Source: Gammaproteobacteria bacterium (GTDB taxonomy: Bacteria > Pseudomonadota > Gammaproteobacteria > Steroidobacterales > UBA11654). Taken from it: a DNA stretch of 37,262 bases. The notes below the pieces were generated by a model. That model saw nothing but the letters and a program-made list of their open reading frames with translations, was not told the origin of the DNA and did not search any database. A program made the position numbers and the translations under genes. Position 1 is the stretch's first letter. The number at the start of each line of letters is the position of its first letter. The DNA lies in NCBI GenBank assembly GCA_002717445.1, contig PBDY01000014.1, forward strand, positions 18,635 to 55,896, in the 5' to 3' direction. Below, in pieces: positions 32,785-37,262 of the stretch.

Positions 32785-34017
32785 ATGGCAAGAAGTAGCT
32801 CAAGCGAGATCATCGCATCACTAGATATTGGGACATCCAAGATCGTAGCATTGATTGCAGAAATCAATGGCGATGATGAGTTAAAAATCATTGGAGTGGG
32901 GACAGAGCCATCTCGAGGATTGAAAAAAGGTGTTGTGGTCAATATTGAGTCCACCGTGGACTCCATTGGGAAAGCAATTAAGCAAGCAGAAAGAATTGCG
33001 GAATGTGATATCAATACCGTATTTGCCGGCATAGCAGGCAGTCATGTCAGAAGCTATGACGGCCACGGCTTTGTTCGGATTAATGAAGGCGAAGTGTCTC
33101 AAGAAGACATCGATGGAGCAGTCGATGCATCCATTGCTATGAAAATACCCTCAGAGGAGAGAATACTGCACGTGCTTCCAAAGGATTTTGTTATTGATGG
33201 TCAAGATGGAATCTCCGAGCCTATAGGTATGTCAGGAATAAGACTTGAAGCAGATGTTCACATCGTAACCATATCGAGAACAGCAGAAGAAAACATTGTG
33301 AAATCACTTGATCATTGTGAACTTGATATTCAGGAAGTTGTTCTTGAGCCTCTTGCATCCAGCATGTCTGTCCTATCACAAGACGAGAAAGAACTGGGCG
33401 CTTGCTTGATTGATATTGGTGGTGGAACAACGGATATTGCAATCTTTAAGGATGGTCAGATCATAACCACTAAGGTCATTCCAGTGGGCGGTGATCATGT
33501 CACAAGGGATATAGCGCATGAATTAAAAACGCCAGTCGATGAGGCAGAAATCATTAAGGTTGATCATGCCTCAACGCTTTCAAAACTAAATGGCTCAGAT
33601 GAACTCATCGATGTCCCAAGTGTTGGCGATCGAGAAACAAGGAAAACGGATAAGAAAATACTGGCTTCAGTTGTTGAGCAAAGGTATGAGGAAATATTTG
33701 AGGTTGTAAAGAGTGAAATTGGAAAGATCAATCTAGAAAGCTTGAGGGCAGGTGTAATTTTGACTGGAGGTGCCTCTAAATTGGAAGGCGCAGTTGAATT
33801 GGCTGAGGCCGTTTTCAGCTGTGATGTAAGATTGGGTTATCCCAAACCAATGAGCGGAGCATTTGAGTCTATTAATGGTCCTGAAAATGCCACTGGCGCA
33901 GGGCTTTTACTGTATGCACTCGAAAAATATAAATTCAAGCCAGATGATTTAGTTAAGCAAAAATCTTCTGCACCAATTTTTAGGAAAATACAAAATTGGT
34001 TTTCATCAAATCTATAA
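32785..34017 (+). CDS. ftsA: Cell division protein FtsA
   Basis: A 410-residue actin-like ATPase that tethers FtsZ to the membrane. The phosphate-1 motif ASLDIGTSKIVALI, the SHS2-type 1C domain, phosphate-2 LIDIGGGTTDIAIF and the adenosine motif VILTGGASKLEG are visible. The C-terminus ends in a short amphipathic stretch (FRKIQNWFSSNL) that should bind the membrane. It begins 8 bases after ftsQ. Its partner ftsZ, normally right after it, is instead near the start of the cluster; lpxC follows after 80 bases. Confidence 0.96.
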   Translation: MARSSSSEIIASLDIGTSKIVALIAEINGDDELKIIGVGTEPSRGLKKGVVVNIESTVDSIGKAIKQAERIAECDINTVFAGIAGSHVRSYDGHGFVRINEGEVSQEDIDGAVDASIAMKIPSEERILHVLPKDFVIDGQDGISEPIGMSGIRLEADVHIVTISRTAEENIVKSLDHCELDIQEVVLEPLASSMSVLSQDEKELGACLIDIGGGTTDIAIFKDGQIITTKVIPVGGDHVTRDIAHELKTPVDEAEIIKVDHASTLSKLNGSDELIDVPSVGDRETRKTDKKILASVVEQRYEEIFEVVKSEIGKINLESLRAGVILTGGASKLEGAVELAEAVFSCDVRLGYPKPMSGAFESINGPENATGAGLLLYALEKYKFKPDDLVKQKSSAPIFRKIQNWFSSNL

Positions 34018-34097
34018 AAAAAGATGCTTGGGATGCAAATCTCCTTTATGGTAGTCTTTATCAGCCTATATTATTGATTTATAGATAAAAAAGACAG

Positions 34098-35012
34098 ATG
34101 CTACACCAAAGAACAATAGCAGATTCCATAGAAACATCAGGCGTTGGATTGCACAGCGGGAAAAAAGTGCAAATGACTCTCAGGCCTGCTTCTGAGAATT
34201 CTGGGATTAGATTCAGAAGAATGGATACTGATCCGATCAAGGAAGTCCATGCGGTTGCAGAGCATGTAACAGATACAAATCTTGGGACAACCGTATCTCA
34301 AAATGACACTTCGATCATGACTGTTGAGCATTTACTTTCTGCATTGGCCGGACTTGGCATAGACAATGTATTCATCGACCTTCACGGTCCTGAGATTCCG
34401 ATTATGGATGGAAGTGCAGCGTCATTTATTCTACTCATAGAGTCAGCAGGCATACAAGAGCAGTCGGCTCCAAAAAAATTCCTTAGAATCAAAAAAAATA
34501 TAAGAGTAGAGGAAGATGGAAAGTTTGCAGAATTTAGGCCATTCGATGGTTATCGTCTGACTTTTGATATTGAATTTGAGCATCCAATGATTCAGAACGA
34601 ATTGACCCATTTCAGTTTTGATTTTTCCACAATGAGCTTTCTTGAAAACATCTCAAGAGCAAGAACGTTTGGTTTTTTGAAAGATATTGAATCATTAAGA
34701 GCAAATAATTTAGCCCTGGGCGGAAGTTTAGACAATGCCATTGTGCTCGATGACTATACAATTATTAATAAAGATGGGCTTAGATTTGAGGACGAGTTTG
34801 TCAGACACAAGATATTGGATGCAGTCGGTGATTTATATCTAATGGGACACATTTTGGTGGGCGAATACTATGGATATAAGTCTGGCCATGACCTCAATAA
34901 TAAATTGATTAGAAAACTCTATGCTGACTCTTCAGCTTGGGAAGAAGTGGAAGAAAAGGACATTAAAGAAATTCCGATCTCTTATTGGACCGCTGCACTG
35001 GGGAAGGTTTAA
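34098..35012 (+). CDS. lpxC: UDP-3-O-acyl-N-acetylglucosamine deacetylase
   Basis: A 304-residue zinc deacetylase, the committed step of lipid A synthesis. The zinc ligands His78 (TVEHLLSAL), His237 and Asp241 (RHKILDAVGD) and the catalytic His264 (SGHDLN) are each one less than in E. coli (79, 238, 242, 265). Glu77 is the general base. The 80-base spacer behind ftsA holds TATATT/TATTAT (34067-34074) as a possible -10, without a good -35. It overlaps the convergent dciA-like gene by 4 bases. Confidence 0.96.
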   Translation: MLHQRTIADSIETSGVGLHSGKKVQMTLRPASENSGIRFRRMDTDPIKEVHAVAEHVTDTNLGTTVSQNDTSIMTVEHLLSALAGLGIDNVFIDLHGPEIPIMDGSAASFILLIESAGIQEQSAPKKFLRIKKNIRVEEDGKFAEFRPFDGYRLTFDIEFEHPMIQNELTHFSFDFSTMSFLENISRARTFGFLKDIESLRANNLALGGSLDNAIVLDDYTIINKDGLRFEDEFVRHKILDAVGDLYLMGHILVGEYYGYKSGHDLNNKLIRKLYADSSAWEEVEEKDIKEIPISYWTAALGKV

Positions 35013-35296
35013 TTTTCAATTACTGTTCTGAATTTGATTTTTTCAGGACGAATATTTATCTTATCTAATATTCTCAGAATCTCTCTTTCGTCATACCTCA
35101 AAGATTCTGTTTCTTCTGCACTTTTGTTCTCAATATAGAGTGTATTTTCCTTTAAATAGGCATTCTCAATTTTATATGGTTTATCTTTTAGGCAATCCTT
35201 AAGATGCTTGAGTATTTTTGTTTTTTGATCAAGTAAGCTTGAATTTTCCCTATTCAGCCCTAAATCTTTAGTGATGACATCTGATATGTGTTTCAT
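35009..35296 (-). CDS. DciA-like (DUF721) protein
   Basis: A 95-residue protein with a DUF721/DciA-like pattern. The N-terminal helix ISDVITKDLGL precedes a short alpha/beta domain with LYIENKSAEETESLRYDEREILRILD and the closing IRPEKIKFRTV, which resemble the 'L.V.V.SSA.A.ELR..K..LL..LN' core and 'V..IRFR' end of the family. Family knowledge: DciA loads or helps the replicative helicase DnaB in bacteria without DnaC. The gene also lies between lpxC and secA in Pseudomonas-like genomes, which supports the call. It is shorter than usual. Confidence 0.7.
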   Translation of the reverse strand: MKHISDVITKDLGLNRENSSLLDQKTKILKHLKDCLKDKPYKIENAYLKENTLYIENKSAEETESLRYDEREILRILDKINIRPEKIKFRTVIEN

Positions 35297-35320
35297 GATT
35301 AAATTGTGTGAAGTGAACTA

Positions 35321-35352
35321 TTGGGCAAAATTATTTTTCTTACCAGTATAAT
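35321..35352 (+). promoter_or_regulatory. Possible secA promoter
   Basis: A perfect -10, TATAAT (35347-35352), with TTGGGC (35321-35326) 20 bases upstream, a wide spacer. The predicted leader runs to the TTG at 35413 and contains a 7-bp inverted repeat. Confidence 0.4.
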
Positions 35353-35365
35353 ATCAGCCTAATAA

Positions 35366-35393
35366 TTCCATGGACATCAATTTGCTCATGGAA
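35366..35393 (+). repeat. Inverted repeat in the secA leader
   Basis: TTCCATG (35366-35372) and CATGGAA (35387-35393) are complementary, with a 14-base loop. The stem ends about 10 bases before the ribosome site (AAAGAG) of secA. It might affect translation, but a 7-bp stem in AT-rich DNA could be chance. Confidence 0.4.
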
Positions 35394-35412
35394 AATTTAA
35401 AAGAGCTTTTAA

Positions 35413-36900
35413 TTGAAAAAATTATTCAAAAAATTTTTTGGCAGTCGAAACGACAGACTGCTGTCTGATTACTCAAAGATTGTCGATCAGATCAATCTCT
35501 TTGAGGATCAGCTAAAGGAGCTTTCAGATACAGCAATTTTGGCTAAGACTGATGAGTTGAGGACACAATATGCTGAACACAAGGATCTTGAGCGAATACT
35601 TCCAGAGGCATTTGCAGTTGTAAGAGAAGCATCCGTTAGGACATTGGGATTGAGGCACTACGATGCACAAATGATTGGTGGGATCACTCTTCATCAAGGG
35701 AAAATTGCAGAGATGAAAACCGGAGAGGGCAAGACTCTGGTTTCAACACTACCAGCATATCTAAATGCCATTTCAGGAGAGCCTGTGCACATTGTCACAG
35801 TCAATGAATATCTGGCAGAAAGAGATGCTGAATGGATGAAACCCATCTATGAGTTTCTAGGGTTGACCGTTGGTTGCATTAAGTCAGAGCATAATCCGAG
35901 AGAAAGAAAAGAATCGTATGCTTTCGATATCACGTATGGCACAAATAACGAATTTGGCTTTGATTATTTAAGAGACAATCTGGCCTTTGAAAAGGAGAAT
36001 CAATCTCAGGGATCTTTAGGGTTTGCGATCGTTGATGAGGTGGATTCGATTTTAATTGATGAGGCCAGAACACCGCTCATCATATCTGGCAGAGCAGAAG
36101 ACAGCACAGAGCTTTATCAAAGCATTAACTCAATCGTGCCCAAATTATATGCAGCGGTTGATGAAGATGACACCAAAGACTTCACGGTTGATGAAAAAAC
36201 AAAGCAGATCTATCTGACAGAATTGGGACATACAAATGTTGAGAAGATTCTAAATGAGATGAATTTACTGCAACCAGGTGAGAGTTTATATGACCCTCAA
36301 AATATACGCTTAATGCACCACATCAACGCGGCCATCAGAGCACATAGGTTATTTCAAAAAGATGTTGATTATATTGTCAAAGACGGCGACGTAGTCATTG
36401 TCGATGAGTTTACGGGCCGGACAATGGCGGGTAGAAGATGGTCAGACGGATTGCATCAAGCAGTTGAAGCAAAGGAAAACCTGAGAATCAAGGAAGAAAA
36501 TCAGACCATTGCCTCAATTACATTTCAGAATTACTTTAGGTTGTATAATAAATTATCTGGGATGACCGGAACAGCTGATACCGAAGCATTTGAGTTCCAG
36601 CAAATATACGGCTTAGAAGTTGTTGTCATACCCACCCATGAACCAATGATTAGAGAAGATATGCCTGACCTTGTCTATCTCAATCAAGATGGTAAATTTC
36701 AGAACATCATTAAAGATATCAAGGAGAAGCAAGACATAGGCCAGCCTGTTTTGCTTGGTACGGCATCCATTGAAAATTCGGAATACATTTCAAAGCTTTT
36801 GCAGAAAGAGAAAATCAAGCACGAGGTTCTGAATGCAAAGCAACATAAAAAAGAATCCATGATCATTACACAGGCCGGCCGACCGGGGCAAGAGCTATGA
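35413..36900 (+). CDS. secA: Preprotein translocase ATPase SecA, truncated after about 490 residues
   Basis: The N-terminal part of the SecA motor that drives Sec-dependent export. The start is TTG (AAAGAG ribosome site 7 bases before), giving [17 protein letters not shown], like the family N-terminus. The DEAD motor NBD1 has Walker A KTGEGKT (102-108), DYLRDN, Walker [16 protein letters not shown], and the pre-protein domain; NBD2 begins at about residue 425. The normal sequence ends at ITQAGRPG (about 492), after which the frame reads QEL and stops. A complete SecA of about 850-900 residues continues with VTIATNMAGRGTDI, the helical wing and the zinc tail, none of which is found here. The rest is therefore lost, outside the window, or separated by an assembly fault. 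Confidence 0.93.
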   Translation: MKKLFKKFFGSRNDRLLSDYSKIVDQINLFEDQLKELSDTAILAKTDELRTQYAEHKDLERILPEAFAVVREASVRTLGLRHYDAQMIGGITLHQGKIAEMKTGEGKTLVSTLPAYLNAISGEPVHIVTVNEYLAERDAEWMKPIYEFLGLTVGCIKSEHNPRERKESYAFDITYGTNNEFGFDYLRDNLAFEKENQSQGSLGFAIVDEVDSILIDEARTPLIISGRAEDSTELYQSINSIVPKLYAAVDEDDTKDFTVDEKTKQIYLTELGHTNVEKILNEMNLLQPGESLYDPQNIRLMHHINAAIRAHRLFQKDVDYIVKDGDVVIVDEFTGRTMAGRRWSDGLHQAVEAKENLRIKEENQTIASITFQNYFRLYNKLSGMTGTADTEAFEFQQIYGLEVVVIPTHEPMIREDMPDLVYLNQDGKFQNIIKDIKEKQDIGQPVLLGTASIENSEYISKLLQKEKIKHEVLNAKQHKKESMIITQAGRPGQEL

Positions 36901-36903
36901 AGG
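36885..36903 (+). repeat. Direct repeat copy 1 at the secA break
   Basis: GGGGCAAGAGCTATGAAGG; identical at 18 of 19 positions to the copy at 37187. The first bases still belong to secA, and the repeat proper (GCAAGAGCTATGAAGG) starts right at the break. Confidence 0.85.
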
Positions 36904-36960
36904 TTTCTTTCCCGAAAAACTGTCACTAAGGCTATTGTGCAACTTACTACTCTCAACTAC

Positions 36961-37029
36961 GCTTCGCTCAACGCTTCGCTCCAGTGCTTCGCTCGGCGCA
37001 TCGCTCGGCGCTTCGCTCGGCGCTTCGCT
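36961..37029 (+). repeat. Six-copy tandem repeat, 12-base period
   Basis: Six units of GCTTCGCT (one is GCATCGCT), at 36961, 36973, 36986, 36998, 37010 and 37022, separated by 4-5 bases (CAAC, CCAGT, then CGGC three times). Units 3 to 6 have the period-12 form GCTTCGCTCGGC. The repeats are far too short for CRISPR. Confidence 0.95.
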
Positions 37030-37186
37030 CCGCTTTGGATGGATTTTGTTGATTTGTTCAAATAATTATTGTATTTTGATGGTTTTCGATCCCCCCAGCC
37101 GTCAGATTGCAAAAACGACACTTTGGACATCACCCCCCAACCCGTGCGCATCTTCTGACACAGTACTGCTGCCAACCGGCCTTTTG

Positions 37187-37205
37187 GGGGCGAGAGCTAT
37201 GAAGG
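37187..37205 (+). repeat. Direct repeat copy 2
   Basis: GGGGCGAGAGCTATGAAGG; 302 bases after the first copy, one base different. Confidence 0.85.
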
Positions 37206-37262
37206 AAAAAAACCTTTAAAGGGGCTCCTATTGTCAGTTTCCGCCCAGATGTTTGGTTGTTG

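Larger units (their letters stand above)
36888..37262. other. Unrelated sequence after the secA break (no gene seen)
   Basis: From about 36888 the sequence no longer encodes SecA and has a different look: GC-rich repeats, runs of C and G, and stops in all frames. It contains a six-copy 12-base repeat array, two copies of an 18/19-base repeat, the palindrome CCTTTAAAGG (37213-37222) and C-rich tracts (GATCCCCCC, CACCCCCCAACCC). No transposase, tRNA, rRNA or convincing gene was found; the longest open frames only translate the repeats. Foreign insertion or a chimeric contig end are both possible. Confidence 0.75.

Noticed and set aside
36961-37029. CRISPR array
   Set aside because: Units are 8 bases with 4-5-base spacers and no cas genes; the size is far outside CRISPR repeats.
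36935-37219. A 94-codon open frame in the tail behind secA
   Set aside because: It mostly translates the tandem repeat (SASLGASLGASL) and has no ribosome site or family likeness.
36888-37262. A named insertion sequence
   Set aside because: No transposase, terminal inverted repeat pair or target-site duplication can be shown within the visible part.
1-37262. Assignment to a named marine clade such as SAR86
   Set aside because: Gene content and base composition suggest a streamlined gammaproteobacterium, but no 16S rRNA or diagnostic marker is in the window.

Overview
The window is an AT-rich stretch of a gammaproteobacterial chromosome. Gram-negative envelope genes (kdsD, lptC, lptB, lpxC), a ubiquinol-oxidising bc1 complex, sspA and the gene order petABC-sspA-rsmI-rnpB-mraZ-division genes all point to a relative of the Pseudomonas-type gammaproteobacteria. 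Short intergenic gaps, many 4-20 bp overlaps and the absence of several usual neighbours suggest a compact, streamlined genome, perhaps a marine lineage; the species cannot be named from the sequence alone.

Region 1 (1-4621): the C-terminal part of a sensor histidine kinase, an adrenodoxin-type [2Fe-2S] ferredoxin with a glutathione S-transferase-like protein, then a leftward operon of a short-chain dehydrogenase, arsenate reductase ArsC and a Tat-type amidase. Region 2 (4880-10795): a rightward fatty-acid/CoA operon with a thiolase, a FadJ-type multifunctional enzyme, a small basic protein of unknown family, a bicupin with a His-Asp tail, and a CaiB-type CoA-transferase. Region 3 (10792-13840): a secreted Bcp-type peroxiredoxin, a patatin-like phospholipase carrying a perfect inverted repeat, and the MgtE magnesium channel.

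Region 4 (13921-17745): lptB-lptC-kdsD leftward and ibaG-murA rightward. This is the familiar LPS-export/murA locus, but without kdsC, lptA and the mla lipid-transport operon. Region 5 (17796-22162): petABC (Rieske protein, cytochrome b, cytochrome c1), sspA, rsmI and the RNase P RNA gene.

Region 6 (22191-35012) is the division and cell wall (dcw) cluster, starting at a clear sigma70-type promoter with MraZ-type boxes: mraZ-ftsZ-rsmH-ftsL-ftsI-mraY-ftsW-murG-murB-ddl-ftsQ-ftsA-lpxC. It is strongly remodelled. ftsZ, normally between ftsA and lpxC, lies directly behind mraZ, and all four Mur ligase genes (murC, murD, murE, murF) are absent while the rest of the cluster is intact and tightly packed. 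A small DciA-like gene follows on the minus strand, then secA.

Region 7 (36888-37262): secA reads normally for about 490 codons and then breaks off into about 375 bases of unrelated, repeat-rich sequence with 12-base tandem repeats and an 18/19 direct repeat. This is either an insertion or an assembly junction. The two most noteworthy points are the rewired dcw cluster and the broken secA end.
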